Assembly: GCA_950097015.1 (NCBI GenBank)
Contig: CATNEN010000034.1
Coordinates: forward strand, 944,501-1,008,500
Direction of reading: 5' to 3'
Length of the DNA stretch: 64,000 nucleotides
Source of the DNA: Macrostomum hystrix
Lineage: Eukaryota; Platyhelminthes; Macrostomidae
The position numbers were made by a program, and so were the translations under genes. The notes beneath the pieces are model-generated. The model searched no databases. It was given only the letters and a program-made list of their open reading frames with translations, and was not told where the DNA came from. Position 1 is the first letter of the stretch; each line of letters starts with the position of its first letter. This document shows, one piece after another, positions 31,140 through 43,929 of the stretch.

Positions 31140-32788
31140 GCTAAGAAAATGCTTAATGACAATCTCTTTTCAATCCCATGCAATCATGTGACTGGATCAG
31201 CCCATAGGATTTTATTACGAGTATGTAGATCGCTTTGCTGCTATTCATTGAAAATATCCAAGCTACGAAAGCCTTTTATTACGGCACTTCTGAAGGCACG
31301 CGATTCGCATAAGCGAATTAAATTTGTAATTCAAACGATAAATGAATTAAAAAACTGAAATGAAAATCTCATAAGAATTCGAAGAGACAGACGCCCATGA
31401 CCTGTCGTGGGCAAATTTAAGTATGCGTGTGTTTATTATGTAACAAATAGAATTTTATGCATCAGAGGAAAAGATAGTCGTTATATTTTCCATGAAACGG
31501 AAAGAGAGAGTTTAACAGGTTTTTCAAAGATGTATAGATAATAGGCGCACAGTATCACAAAAGCATATTTCTAATCTCTTCACTAAACAGGCTGACACAT
31601 TTTGTATTTTTGACGATCAAATTTTCTAAATCTGACTTAATACTTGTGAATTTTAATTATCAAAAATTGCTCTCTTTGTAAAAACTTTTCGCTTTAAAAA
31701 AGTCAGTCCCCTGTACCAATAAAGGTTTCAAAGGCAGACCTTCGGGGCTTTGCGCTTGGGTTGGTGCCATGCATAGTTCTAATAATGAATACATGCAAAC
31801 GGTACTTTTAACTGTCGTGGATTAGGCTATAAGCTAATTCGTCGAAAATACGGAGGAATGGGTCACCATGAAAGTATTATAAATACTTCATAGCATAAAG
31901 AAGTGTTTATTATGTCTCGATAGAGCCAACTAATTACTATAAGGGTTACAATTCGAAGATAGGCAGAAATGTAATTATAACAGATCGTACAAAATCAGAT
32001 ATCTAAATATATTCATTTAGTTTAACAAACGCAAATAAGTTTTACTGCTTGTGAAGATCAAGAAAAATATCGCGGAAATCCATTATTCATCATTTTAGAA
32101 GCGAATATTCATCAATAAGAAACGGATTAAGTTTATTGAAACAAGAATAACAGAAAACGATAAAGAAAATAAAAGACTTTTACAGCTTCAATTCGAGTTT
32201 TCTTCTCTAGACGCGATTATAACAAAAAGCGACATGATTTATAACAAAAGAACCTTCTGCCAGATCTACAATACAACAGTTAGAGTAGCAGTTGTCTTTG
32301 TCGAAGGAAACTAACCTGAGCTTAGGAAAATTATAACGAAAATCAGTTGCTATGCATAGGTGGGAGGCTCCGCTTTTAACGGCTATAATTACGAACGGAT
32401 CGTGGCCAGATTATTGCAAAACACACCATTTCCAAATCGATTTCGTCTATGGCCAGAACACTGTTATTAATCTACAGTTGAACGATGCATTTGAGAGAGA
32501 AGCTGCTTATCACACGTATCATATCTTGATTCCGAAATAATTCCGAAAATATATCGATTATGCGAAGAATTTTTAAACGACTTTAGTGCATTTCTTCGCT
32601 TAATCCGTTCAGGAATTTTTTAATTTGGATTAAAGAGTGTTCGCTTAACAAAATATTCCTTGCTGTCCGTTGCTAAAGCTAAATCAAGGACTTTATAGTT
32701 GAAAGAGGAAATACATAAAACATTTGTTTTACAATTCTATCAATGTAGAACTTTTTTAGAAAAAAAATTTTTTAATTCGCACGCGTCT
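31140..32788. other. AT-rich spacer downstream of CCDC170
   Basis: No supported gene. Short open frames here lack splice context or family resemblance. The part next to 32788 is the likely CCDC170 3' UTR. Confidence 0.5.
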
Positions 32789-35700
32789 CTAATAACGCCG
32801 GCTATCCCTGACCGGCGACACGCTGCGAGCTCTAGGCCCGGCCCGGCCGCGGCTGCCGCTCCGGTGACGGCCAGGGACGCGGCAGCGGCAGCGAGCCACC
32901 CTGCAGGCCGGACACACCCTTGTCGGGCTGCGGCCGCGGATTGGCGCTCCGGTGGAGCCGCCGCTAGCGTATCCGGCCTGGAACGAGGCCTCCATGCCGG
33001 TCAGGGGCCGTTCGGCTGGTGTGAAAGCTGCGTAGGCGCCACCGCCCTGCGCCTGGATCAGGCGCTCTAGCCTGGCGATGATGTCCAGATCCGGGATGCT
33101 GAGCGAAGCGGCGTCCAGGCCCAGCATGCGGGCGATGGCGGCGCGGAACTCCAGCAGTTGGCGCTCCCGACGCCTGGCCTCTTCGAGGGCGCGTCGCAAG
33201 GCGCGAATCTCGTGGCACAGGCCCTCAGTCTGGCCGCGCTTATCGCCACAGTCGCGGTCGCGCGACTCCGCGTCGGCCTTCAGGGCGGCGATTCGCTTCG
33301 CCTGCTTCTGGCGCACCCGCTCCAGCTTCTCCATGGTGGTCTCCAGGCAGACCAGCTCCCTGTCCTGCTCGATGGCGGTGGCCTTCAGCCCGCTGCACTC
33401 CATCAGCTGACTTCGCAGCCGGGCAATCTCCTGCCTGTCGAATGCAAAGGATTTTTGTCAAGCTTTCTACTTAAAGTAGTGCAGTAAAGTTAAAGTAAAT
33501 AATGAAAGCGCATTTTTGTTCCGTCGCCTATTCTATGTTCTGACTGCTCACCTGGCATCGTCCAGCATCTCCTGAGACTTTTCCAGGTGACGCTGCAGCT
33601 TGTAGGCTCGCTCCCTCTCGTAGCTGCTGAGCCCGCCAGCACCAGCCGCCGCAGCTCCCGCGGCTGCCGCTGCGCCCTCCAGTTGGGCGACCTTCTTGCG
33701 CAGCAGCTCCATGTGCAGGTCTTTGGACTCCAGCTGTTCGCGTAGAGCGCGCATCTTGCAGCCGCCGCCAGCGCCGGCTCCGTCGCAGCAGCCGCAGCCG
33801 CCGCCACTGCCGATGCCTACGCCGCAGCCACCGTTGACCCGACGTCCCAGCTGCTCAGCCCTGCGCGGTTTGGGGGAAATGATCGGATGTTATCTAGAGC
33901 AGAGGGAGAGCCCATTGAGCAATCGACACCACCCCTGCCAGCCTGTGATTCAATTAGCCAAATAGTGGCCAACCTAGCCAGGAGTCCCTCGCCAAGCAGG
34001 TCGAATCCGACATCAGCAGCCGCCCGATCCATTCGCAGCGCCTCAGCCAGCCGGCGCATGTACTTGTAGAATTTCTCCTTGTCGGCCTTCAGGCCGTCCC
34101 GGATGACATCGCCGGCGGCCAGCTCGCCCTCCAGCATGCGCAGCCGCTCGCGCAGATCCAGCTGGTCGCACTCGGCCCGCCTGGCCTTGTAGTCTCGGTC
34201 GCGCCCGGTCTCAAACTGGGCCTCAAACTGGCGCGTCAGGGTGCGCACCCGTTCCTCCAGGGCCGCCACCGAGGCCGAGTGCTCCTTGACTTCGCGGCAC
34301 ATCAGGCGCACTTTTTCTTTGACGGCCTCTTCCGTCGGACTGACCCGACAATAGGCTGTGCTCAGCATGGAGGCCAGTGACTCAAGCAGTGCGTGCATCT
34401 GGGTCTCGCTGTTCTGCGAGCTGTGCGCCGCCTCGCGCCTCTCACAGTCCAGGCGAGCTAGCCGAGCTTCTCGCTCCTGAAGATCGGCGCGCGTGGCCTC
34501 CAGCTGCTTGCGACCGGAGTCCAGGCGCATCTCCAGTAGTTGCACCTTCAATTGTTAAGTGCAAAGTGTCGAGATTTTTTGCCGACTCTCTACTCATAGT
34601 AGGAAGTAGCGAATGCTAATGCTAAAATCTGAAATCTGGGAAACTCTAGAATCATCTCATTTTCATGAAATGCTTTTAAAATGCAGATACCGCAGCGTGA
34701 GACTTCTATTTTAAACTGGGAGATCCGTATTGCCATTGGTAATAACTGTGGTAAAATATTAGCAGGAGGGCTGTAGGCATTGGCAATTTCTGGCACACAC
34801 TCACACACGTGTTTCTCATTGTCAGGCAGTGTACACTCACATGCTCACCTGGTGTAATTTCTATTCTCTATATTCTAATGAATGCAACTACAATTACCTG
34901 CTTCTGAAGATCGTCACGCTCAATGCGCAGTCTATCAGCTTCGGCCCGGGCGCCATGATCTCCGCCAATCAGGCTGGTGCCAGCCGCGACTCCGCTGTTC
35001 CGATTTACCTCGCTAAGTAGGCGCTGAATTGTCTCCCTGTTGGCTTTGGCATCCAGCTCCAGCTGCGATTGGCGATCAGTCAGGCCGTGAATGCGACCCT
35101 TCATTGCCACGTTCTCCTTCACCAGCTCACCGACCTGCGTCATCAACCACAAGTTGGTGATTTTATTTCTTTGAAAATTCGGAATGATAAACCCAACCGA
35201 TTTTGTCACCAGTTAAAAATTATTCAGATTTTTTCCCAGACTCCAAATTCTCCATTCATTGAAAATACATATGTGGACACTTTGATAACCTACTAATAAA
35301 CTCCTTGAATAACCATACATGGACTCCATGATAATCCCTCACAGACTCCGTGATAATCCACACATACACATCACATTAATCCACCAAAGACAGAATGATA
35401 ATCCTCACAGAGGCTTATTGATAATTCACCAATAGACTTATTTATAATCCACCAAAAAACCAATTGATAATCCACCCATAGACTCATTGATAATCCACCC
35501 ATAGACTCATTGATAATCCACCCATAGACTCATTGATAATCCACCCAGAGGCTCATTGATAATCCACCCATAGACTCATTGATAATCCACCCAGAGGCTC
35601 ATTGATAATCCACCCAGAGGCTCATTGATAATCCACCCATAGACTCATTGATAATCCACCCAGAGGCTCATTGATAATCCACCCAGAGGCTCATTGATAA

Positions 35701-36726
35701 TCCACCCAGAGGCTCATTGATAATCCACCCAGAGGCTCATTGATAATCCACCCAGAGGCTCATTGATAATCCACCCAGAGGCTCATTGATTATCCACCAC
35801 AAGATCTCCCTCACCTTTGCCACCAGCCCGTCCAGATCCTCAGCGCAGCCTACTCCCAGCTGGTAGATGACTCTGTTGACAAAATCTGCGTGCCGCCGTT
35901 CCAGTCCGGTGCCCTCCTGCAGGCCGGCGCGAACCCGCGCCTCCAGCTCCCGGATGCGCTCCTGGGCGCTGCGGTACTGCTCCTGCAGCGCCTGCACAGC
36001 GTGACCGTTGCGCGACTGCAGCGCCTCCGCCGAGCAGCGCGTCGCCTCGCAGGCGTCCAGCCGGCGGGCCAGGTCGGAGTTCAGCGCCAGCAGGCGGGCG
36101 TTCTCCTCGCGCTGCCTGGCCAAGGCGTCATTGGCCGAGTCCAGCTCGAGCTGGCGCTGGCGCAGTTTGCAGGTCAGGCTGTCCGATTTCGCCTGCAGCG
36201 CGGCCAGATCGCCGCGAGCCGACGGGCAGGCCAGGAGCGGGTCAGGGCCAGCCGGTGCGATTCCAGGACGGTAGGGACTGAGGCAAGTTGGAGGCGGCTT
36301 ACTCATCAGCTGGTAATCCCAGTTCTCATCCGGTATAGTTCCCTAACTGGGAAAAGCTTCCCTAATTACTTTAATCTCTAACCCAACGGGGAAATCTTGA
36401 TTTGAGAAAGAGACACGGCTATTAGAGCGAATTGCTATTAGAGTGAACCCTGCGTGACAGTTTTTTAGGAAAGATTTGCACTTTTTCTGCCCATGAAGTA
36501 ACTTTACTAATCGGTTTTGCCAATCAGCAGTTGCTGACCATCAGGAAGCTGTCAAAATCGGATTTAAAAACCGGAATATTTACATGGGCAAATGGCTATA
36601 TGTATATATATAACCTGAATAATTAGCTTGAGAACAATCTAAATGTTGAACATACCAGGTTAGCTCCCGAATCGTTTCTTCCTTTCTCCTGAGTTCCTCC
36701 CTTTGAAGTCTTAGCTGCTCTTGCAA
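32789..36726 (-). CDS. CCDC170: CCDC170, coiled-coil protein (5' exons uncertain)
   Basis: Long coiled-coil protein; the human homologue is reported at Golgi-associated microtubules. Exons 35815-36306, 34898-35134, 33974-34545, 33552-33860 and 32789-33434 join in frame. From the ATG at 36306 they give 751 residues, against about 715 in human. Diagnostic parts are LLARAEQL across an intron, then QLESKDLHMELLRKKVAQL, and ARMLGLDAASLSIPDLDII near the C terminus. The protein is Glu/Lys/Arg/Leu-rich heptad sequence, with an Ala/Gly-rich insert near 33640-33680 and a Cys/Arg-rich tail. A further coiled-coil exon at 36656-36726 (LQEQLRLQREELRRKEETI) may belong upstream. It could join only through an acceptor at about 36303, so the real start is uncertain. 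Very small introns alternate with array-bearing ones. Confidence 0.88.
34793..34838 (-). mobile_element. SINE family A fragment
   Basis: On the minus strand 34812-34838 matches family A at 26 of 27 positions (gagtgtacactgcctgac...). The rest aligns more weakly after a short deletion. It lies in a CCDC170 intron. Confidence 0.6.
35285..35800. repeat. Minisatellite, 23-bp unit
   Basis: Regular copies of tgataatccacccagaggct plus cat (or atagactcat) from about 35460, degenerate to the left. The array ends about 15-20 bp from the donor of CCDC170 exon 35815-36306. Each unit holds TGATAA. Confidence 0.95.
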
Positions 36727-36729
36727 CTA

Positions 36730-39110
36730 AAATGGATAGCAACCATTTTTTGTTTTATGATCGTCCCTGCTATACGAAAGTAGACAATATGCAACTGATT
36801 CACTGATTCACATGAGTGTATCATTGATATGGTCTTGAAAAATATATAAAAGCTGTTTTAAAAACCCACAGTACTTGCTATAGCTATAAAACGAAATTTT
36901 TTTAAAGTTAACTTATTATTAATTAGAAATATATGTATTATGAAAACGTAAATAAAATTATAGATAATTTATTAACTTCTTAAAAACTTATAATGCCTTG
37001 AATCGGGAGGCAGCGATTCTCTATGACAGACCTGAAAGCATTTTACTGGATCGCTGGTAGAAAGTATACCAAACCAGTTGAAATAAAAATTAACATAATA
37101 TGTACAAATAGAAATGAAAATACAACATTTCAAATATTTATAAGGCTGTCTAATAGATAGTTGATAGTACAAAGAAACTAAAAACTTCGGCATTTAACAA
37201 GCTCTCTTAGATTTTGTAATTCATAAACTTGAAGTTCGCAGTTCGCTGTATTCTTAAACGGAATACGACTTTAACGGTTATCTTGTTTTATGCAGATATG
37301 CAGACAATTGTGAATTTAATATGTACTTAATTTCTTTATATGAGACTCAATCTCATTTAAAATGTCAATACTAAAAATAGAAAAATTTGCCCTACAAATT
37401 ACAAAGCTTTCTTATAGAATACTCATCGATGCAAACTTTATATTTAAATCAAGTAACACAATCAGGTATTGGTAATCATACTTATAGGCTGTAGCTGGCG
37501 TGCATACTTATATACAGTACATTCTAAGTGAAAAAAATTGATTAGTTACTGGTCTATATTAAAATTAAACATATTAATAACTCACAAAACTCACGAAACA
37601 TACATTTACAACTATTAGCTGAAATAATTTACCTCGCTATAACTCCTGTGATTTGAAGCCAGTGTATCGGGGCATGTTTCGTCAAGTTTCCATATTTCTC
37701 TGGCCCTTGGTCTATGAATGCTTGGGAGACCATCCCTAGAAAAATCACTGTACGCTGCCATTTAGCGACTGTTAAATCGGGGCAGTTAAGAAAAACCTTA
37801 TCGAGTCGGTTTCGGCTCGAAACAGACAAAACAGACAAATTGCACGGTAACAAAGAAATTGAACTCTGTGCTCTGTATCGTAAACAGTTGTTGCCAAGAC
37901 TTTAGATCAAGCTAATATTATTCCTTAACGTTTTGTACAAAAAACATTTAAATAAATTCGTTACTTCTTGTACAGTTAGGAATTTTATTGTTTTAGGTTG
38001 CTTTTTATTATCTGTTGTTTAACCATTACAGTTATTATTAGTTACGGAGAAACTTACAACCCGGACGAAGAAGCGGCAATATCTGCAAGTTTGATTTATA
38101 AGTTCTTCTAATTTCTGTAATGCACTGATGTTATTAAATAGTTCATTGTTGCTGTTCAATGCATGATGTCGATCTGCTGAAGTCAAGGAGGGCTGTAGTT
38201 TTATAATAAATCTGTTGTATCTTAAGACAATTCGGCAAAAAACAACGGAATTTCTTCTCCCGTTTGACTAGTGAAACATACAATATGCTTATTCATAGTT
38301 TCTAGCGCAAAAAACTAGTGTTTAAGTCGAATGTAAAAATTTATTTACTGTGATGCATTTAAACGAAAATAAAATTTTTATAATTCATTAACTAAATGAG
38401 ACTATTCTCGCCCAATGCGGAGACTATTAAGCTCAAAAGGAAAAGTAGGCTATTTTATACACTTTAAGTAATAAAAGAAACAATACTATTTGTTAAATAT
38501 ATATTAATCAATTACACATGACTTAGAGCCGTTAAATCGATTGGCTTCAAAGGATTGCGGGATCATATTAGATATTGCGACTTTAATAATTCCTTCAATT
38601 TAATGTCGCTTTAAAATAAAAATATTAAACCGCGTTAGCCATACATTTAATCCCGACTGTAGTGAATACCTGGCTGCAAAGTCTCAATTAACTATTATCA
38701 AGAGAACAGCTAGCTAATCTTGATATTTTTTAAGTTGCCCATCTCAAGTGTATGCCAGTATCGATTCATTCACAAAATTTGATTCATATATTTTTTCTGT
38801 CAAGCTCAGTCACCCACTGAGGCATTCCTAGCTCGATCCTATTCATCATTTGCTATGTCGTATCATGTGACCAGCGGCGAGATCAGAGCATCATCATCGA
38901 TCTGCTCATTTCCTTAGTTTATTTTTCAATCCAATTCCAACTATTCTGATTAGCTTATGAAAGTTTTCTCTACGTTAAATTCGCACATTTTCTCCATACT
39001 TACTTTCCCTGCTTCACTCCTTCACCGCCCATTATAGCCCCATTTAACCATGGATTTTACCATAAAATGGATCCATTCCATTTGCACCATTTTCTATCCA
39101 CATTTCACCA
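36730..39110. other. AT-rich spacer
   Basis: No coding exon or RNA gene was recognised. It may include the CCDC170 promoter or further non-coding 5' exons. Confidence 0.45.
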
Positions 39111-39114
39111 CAAT

Positions 39115-39485
39115 CTCTCTATCTCCAGTCACCGAACTCTCTATCCCCCATTCACCGAACTCTCTATCCCCCAGTCACCCAGCTCTCTATCCCCATTCAC
39201 CGAGCTCTCTATCCCCAGTCACCCAGCTCTCTATCCCCAGTCACCGAACTCTCTATCCCCAGTCACCCAGCTCTCTATCCCCAGTCACCGAACTCTCTAT
39301 CCCCAGTCACCCAGCTCTCTATCCCCAGTCACCCAGCTCTCTATCCCCAGTCACCCAGCTCTCTATCCCCAGTCACCCAGCTCTCTATCCCCAGTCACCG
39401 AACTCTCTATCCCCAGTCACCGAACTCTCTATCCCCCATTCACCGAACTCTCTTATCCCACAGTCACCGAACTCTCTATCCCTAG
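39115..39485. repeat. Minisatellite, 22-bp unit
   Basis: About 17 copies of cagtcacc(c/g)a(g/a)ctctctatcc, roughly 80 bp outside the edge of the small secreted-protein transcript. Confidence 0.95.
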
Positions 39486-39697
39486 TGAAGGTAAATTTTA
39501 AGTAAAAAATGAAGCAGTAATCTCGTTCAAGTTAAATTTGACGAGGTGTCAAGGATTTCTGTTAGAGTATGCTGACCAGTAGCTTGTATTATTAATTAAA
39601 AGCGGGTTCTCAAGCAGAGCTTATTCGCATTCAGACCCGGCTCCGTGGCGCATGCCAGGCTAAAAAATACGTTTGTTAGTTTAATTTCGATAACTTT

Positions 39698-39703
39698 TTT
39701 ATT
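39698..39703 (-). terminator. Candidate polyadenylation signal of the small secreted-protein gene
   Basis: AATAAA on the minus strand about 205 bases after the TGA at 39909. Confidence 0.4.
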
Positions 39704-39832
39704 CGAAATCACTGAATGGCTTGTGCTGTTCTCGACACGAGTATAACCGGCACTAGCCCATGCTGAAAGGGCGAAAGAATATTTTAATAAATGATAAATG
39801 TGTGAATACTTGTACGTAATGGAGTATGCATT

Positions 39833-39836
<4 letters not shown>

Positions 39837-39895
<59 letters not shown>

Positions 39896-39896
39896 C
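39837..39896. repeat. Microsatellite (CTAT)n
   Basis: About 15 perfect units. On the minus strand this is (GATA)n and lies 12-15 bases after the stop codon of the small secreted-protein gene, inside its probable 3' UTR. Confidence 0.98.
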
Positions 39897-39908
39897 GAGT
39901 CCCTTCCC

Positions 39909-40698
39909 TCACCGGACCCGCTGCACAAGGAAGTCATTTTTGGCCTTCAGATCGGCCAGTTTGGCCAGCACTTTGGCTGCATCGAACGAGCCGGTGCGCT
40001 TAGCGTTGATAGGGCCGCTGCAAAAAACAAAATTGAAGTTGAATAACGTTTTTGTGATTCCGGAAATGCGCGCCAGTTTGAATGAATGTTGCATAAAGAT
40101 TTATTTATGGCATTTCTTAATATCCATTTTTTTAAAGAGGAAATATTTTGTTCGAATTAGCGCGTAGCAACAAAGGAAAAAGCTTTATAAGCTTTATAAA
40201 GCGGGCCCTTTTAAAGGTTTACAAAATAAATTTAACTTTTAACGCACGAGTATTAGAACCAAATTTTATGAGCCAAATAGAACTGAAGTCCGTTATTGCA
40301 AGCAGCCCAAGCTGCTCTATCTGAAAGGCATTGCTAAATTTAAAACAAAAATATAGAAAAGTCATTTTAGTTTCCGGCACAAAAATTTTCTGAAATTTTC
40401 AGCCTATTTTCTCGTATGAGCTTGGGATATATAATAGGGCCATAAAATAAAATAATCTTGAGCCCAGAAGTTGGATCAGAAAAAGCGAGTCGCACCTTTC
40501 GATTTTTTCGATGTCCAAATCATCAGTTGGATAGTCCCTGAGTCTCGACAGGTTGTCGGCGGCATCGGCCGCCTCCAGCAGCTGCAGCTCAGCAGCAAGC
40601 CTAGGCGAGGCTGCGGCGGCGTCAACGGAGACGCTGGCGAAGACTGTCAGAAACAGCAGGGCCAAGAAGAGGGCAGCGACTCCGTGCGAATGCGACAT
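39909..40698 (-). CDS. Small secreted protein, candidate neuropeptide precursor
   Basis: Two exons, 40496-40698 and 39909-40017, join at a phase-2 intron to give 103 residues. The N terminus is a clear signal peptide (basic-neutral start, then AALFLALLFLTVFASVSV, cleavage likely after VDA). An acidic spacer with LSRLRDYP follows. A dibasic KR stands about 30 residues from the end, and the last 28 residues form an Ala/Leu/Lys-rich amphipathic stretch beginning TGSFDAAK and ending LVQRVR. Signal, acidic spacer, KR and helical peptide is the layout of a prohormone. There is no C-terminal amidation Gly. The TGA overlaps a donor-like CCG/GTGAGG, so the frame could instead continue. It does not join in frame to the CCDC170 exon at 36656-36726, which favours a separate gene. 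No named peptide family was recognised. Confidence 0.55.
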
Positions 40699-40764
40699 TT
40701 TCTGCGGAGTTTCCTGGAATCACGCAGCAGAGATGCGGCTGATGAATACCAAGATTGTCTTATA

Positions 40765-41432
40765 GGATTATCGGCTGCCATTCCCTAGTCCTAGGATTAT
40801 CGGCTGCCATTCCCTAGTCCTAGGATTATCGGCTGCCATTCCCTAGTCCTAGGATTATCGGCTGCCATTCCCTAGTCCTAGGATTATCGGCTGCCATTCC
40901 CTAGTCCTAGGATTATCGGCTGCCATTCCCTAGTCCTAGGATTATCGGCTGTCATTCCCTAGTCCTAGGATTATCGGCTGCCATTCCCTAGTCCTAGGAT
41001 TATCGGCTGCCATTCCCTAGTCCTAGGATTATCGGCTGCCATTCCCTAGTCCTAGGATTATCAGCTGCCATTCCCTAGTCCTAGGATTATCGGCTGCCAT
41101 TCCCTAGTCCTAGGATTATCGGTTGTCATTCCCTAGTCCTAGGATTATCGGCTGCCATTCCCTAGTCCTAGGATTATCGGTTGTCATTCCCTAGTCCTAG
41201 GATTATCGGCTGCCATTCCCTAGTCCTAGGATTATCAGCTGCCATTCCCTAGTCCTAGGATTATCGGCTGCCATTCCCTAGTCCTAGGATTATCGGCTGT
41301 CATTCCCTAGTCCTAGGATTATCGGCTGTCATTCCCTAGTCCTAGGATTATCGGCTGCCATTCTTTAGTCCTAGGATTATCGGTTGTCATTCCTTAGTTC
41401 TAGGATTATCGGCTGCCATTCCCTAGTCCTAC
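40765..41432. repeat. Minisatellite, 29-bp unit
   Basis: About 23 copies of a unit containing ggattatcggctgccattcc then ctagtccta, with ggttgtc and cagctg variants. It lies about 70 bp upstream of the small secreted-protein start, so it is promoter-proximal or in the 5' UTR/intron. Confidence 0.97.
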
Positions 41433-42795
41433 GACCTCGCCTTAGGATCCAGATAACTCATTCATCGAGCAGTATCACAGTGAAAGAACATGAATCGGCC
41501 GGGGCATTGTGCTCTCGTGTTCTCATTGCAAAGCTCTGAGCTGCAGTGAATAGTTTGAGTAGCCTGATATTTGACTAGCACTTAGCCAGCCAAGCAGGCC
41601 AATTCGGCGTAAATGCAAAAATCGAGCAGTTGGGAGTATCTCGAATACTTCTGAGTAGCTGGCATCTCTTTGTCTTACGATATCCCTAAGTTGTCATCCC
41701 AGTTCCCCAGAGAGGTAGAGTAGAAATCGAATCCCAATCAGTGTTCTCCACTATATAATGTAGATTCTTGACAATGAGAGCCCTGAGGATGCTGCAATTA
41801 TAGAGGCCGACTAACAATCATAGAGCTCTGAATCCAAAAACTGGAGACAATTTCCCGCAAAACCCACATTTTCCGGACCAGTGCGGGCTGACTGGCTGTC
41901 GCGAAAATACACAGGGCAGATAGGTAACTTCCGTATCGTGAAAAATATTATAAAAAAATTGTTTTATTAAGAATGCTGAATAAATTCTCTACATTTTAGT
42001 TCAAGCTTGAGCGCCTACCTGTTTCAGCAAGTGAGCTGTGTTAAAATAAAGTTTATGTAAGACGAAACTTGTCAAGACCAAAATATCTTTAAGAAAAAAA
42101 CACGCAAAAGTTTTACTTTGCAGAAAAGTTTCATAATTTTCGCCATTTCGGAAAGTGTTTTGTTCATTCTATAGGTATTGCTTTTTTCTAAAACTGTCTC
42201 TCCTGTTTCTGGATTCAGAGCTCAATGTAACAATCAACTCAACTTGAAATCCATTTTCGCTCCTTTGTTGATAGGGATCTATGCAGCCTCGGGAGTGGCA
42301 GAAAATTCCCCGCTATTAAAATCCTCATTTTTTCGCAAAATTTTCTAACGCATCGACGTGAATCCTGCAGTTTAGCATCAGTGCGTTAAACCCATTATTT
42401 TTCTATGAAAAGATATCTATTTGGTGAATTGCATTATAAATGAAATAATTTCCAGGCTGTATTGTTTGAAATTTAAAACAATGATGAATTACAACTGCTA
42501 AGGCTTTGGGATCGCTCATGAGCTTATTAGATCGGCTATCGATCCGCAATTTCATGGAATTTCAAAGAGCATAGCTTGATAACTGCAAAAAACGGCATAG
42601 CAATAGCATAGCAACAACTAAGATACTATAGATAAACACAGAGTAGAAACTAATATCAACGGCATACAAGCTGGTAGAAGTTGCAATAGATTATATTCTC
42701 AGCAACGTAGCTTAGCAACAGCATAGCAACGGATCAGAAACTAAGTAGAATCTGTTTAACAACTGCATGGAACAAAAATTGACTGCACATGCACG
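41433..42795. other. AT-rich spacer
   Basis: No supported gene, RNA or repeat. Confidence 0.5.
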
Positions 42796-42799
42796 AATG

Positions 42800-43380
42800 G
42801 GGTCAGATGTGCGGCCGACAGCACAGCCGCAGCTGTTGCGCGGCGCATCTGAAGGCTGCGTTGAGCTGTTCAGTCCATGGACTGAAAAGATGTACACTCA
42901 CACTCAATTATTCAAGCTAATGCTTTTTCCCATTTAACAGCTGGGTGAAATGAAGCAAAAACAAAAATAAAAATTTTAATTGCAGGAGGGCACATCACAT
43001 TATTTGGTGACACTAGATCGGCAGCCAGCGAGGAGGCAATGCTGCCCATTTCGCTGACTCCTGAGCACACACGCACACAGATACTGTACGCAGGCATACG
43101 CTCACATCTGCCCTGACTTTCTCATCGTCAGAGCGTAAATTGCACGACAAGCCCCCAAGCCTTCTCTTGGCTTGCGCCCCAATTTAATCTGGCCTCGCCG
43201 CGGAATCGAGCTCAGGGACCTTGGTGCAAGAGAAAACGCGTTAACCGCTCTGCCACCGACCCCCTAAACTGAAGCAATGTAGAGTTAGGTCTCTTGCTTA
43301 AGACGCAAATTATTATAGAGAGTCAGGAATCGAACTGTAGACCTTCTAGTCTTAAATCCGACAATATCTTGCATATCTGA
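42800..43380 (-). mobile_element. SINE family B, copy 3, split by SINE A
   Basis: Left part 42800-42958 and right part 43266-43380 together align with the copy at 30866-31127: gacagcac(a/g)gccgcagct, cagtccatggac and taacagctggg on the left, agagttaggtctcttgct and a decayed tRNA-like head on the right. They are separated by a family A element. Confidence 0.85.
42948..43277 (-). mobile_element. SINE family A, copy 2, nested in SINE B
   Basis: Minus-strand copy of the 23030-23400 element, at about 42961-43264. It keeps the head (ggtggcagagcggttaacgc) and body but lacks a segment of about 42 bp present in copy 1. The flanks carry a near-duplicate, aaatgaagcaa at 42948-42958 and aaactgaagcaa at 43266-43277, one base apart. 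Confidence 0.9.
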
Positions 43381-43389
43381 TGTATGCAA

Positions 43390-43925
43390 GCACATATCAA
43401 TGGCGTACAGTTGCGTAGATACGTCTTAGGGACATAGCAACAGCATAGCAACAGAGAAGCAACAGCATAGCAACAGCATGGAAACATGCACGTAGCAGCA
43501 GCAGCAGCAGCTGCTACTGGACTGTGCAAAGGAGGACTTAAAGAACACAAAAATTTGTACCACAGGAAACAGAAAAAGCAAGAAAAAGCACTTTCAGATG
43601 GAGCCCTGATTTCTGTTTCATCCGCTATGCAGACTCGACGTAAGAATGCTAATGAGGCCGATTAAATAGAATGCTAATTGGCACCATTAAAATTGCATTT
43701 TAGGTTAACTTGGACTTGCCTGAATTGTTGAAGTATTCGGTTCGAGTTCGACTGTTAGTTTGTATAAAAAACCAACTAATTTTTTTCGATCTATGGAACG
43801 GAAAGCAAAGAGGAAGCGAGCTTTCCAAGCCCCATATCTTTGGGATTTTAGCCCCTTCGCTTCCCCACCGAAACAGCCAACGGAAAGAATCCTTGCCCAC
43901 CCGTTTTCATTGGCTAATTCAGAAC
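43390..43925. other. Spacer without recognised gene
   Basis: Includes short agcaacagcat repeats near 43440-43490. No gene is supported. Confidence 0.45.
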
Positions 43926-43929
43926 AGAC

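Noticed and set aside
39909-40017. This exon as part of CCDC170
   Set aside because: The donor-like site at its end is phase 2, which would put the exon at 36656-36726 out of frame and meet a stop. The signal peptide upstream also does not suit CCDC170.
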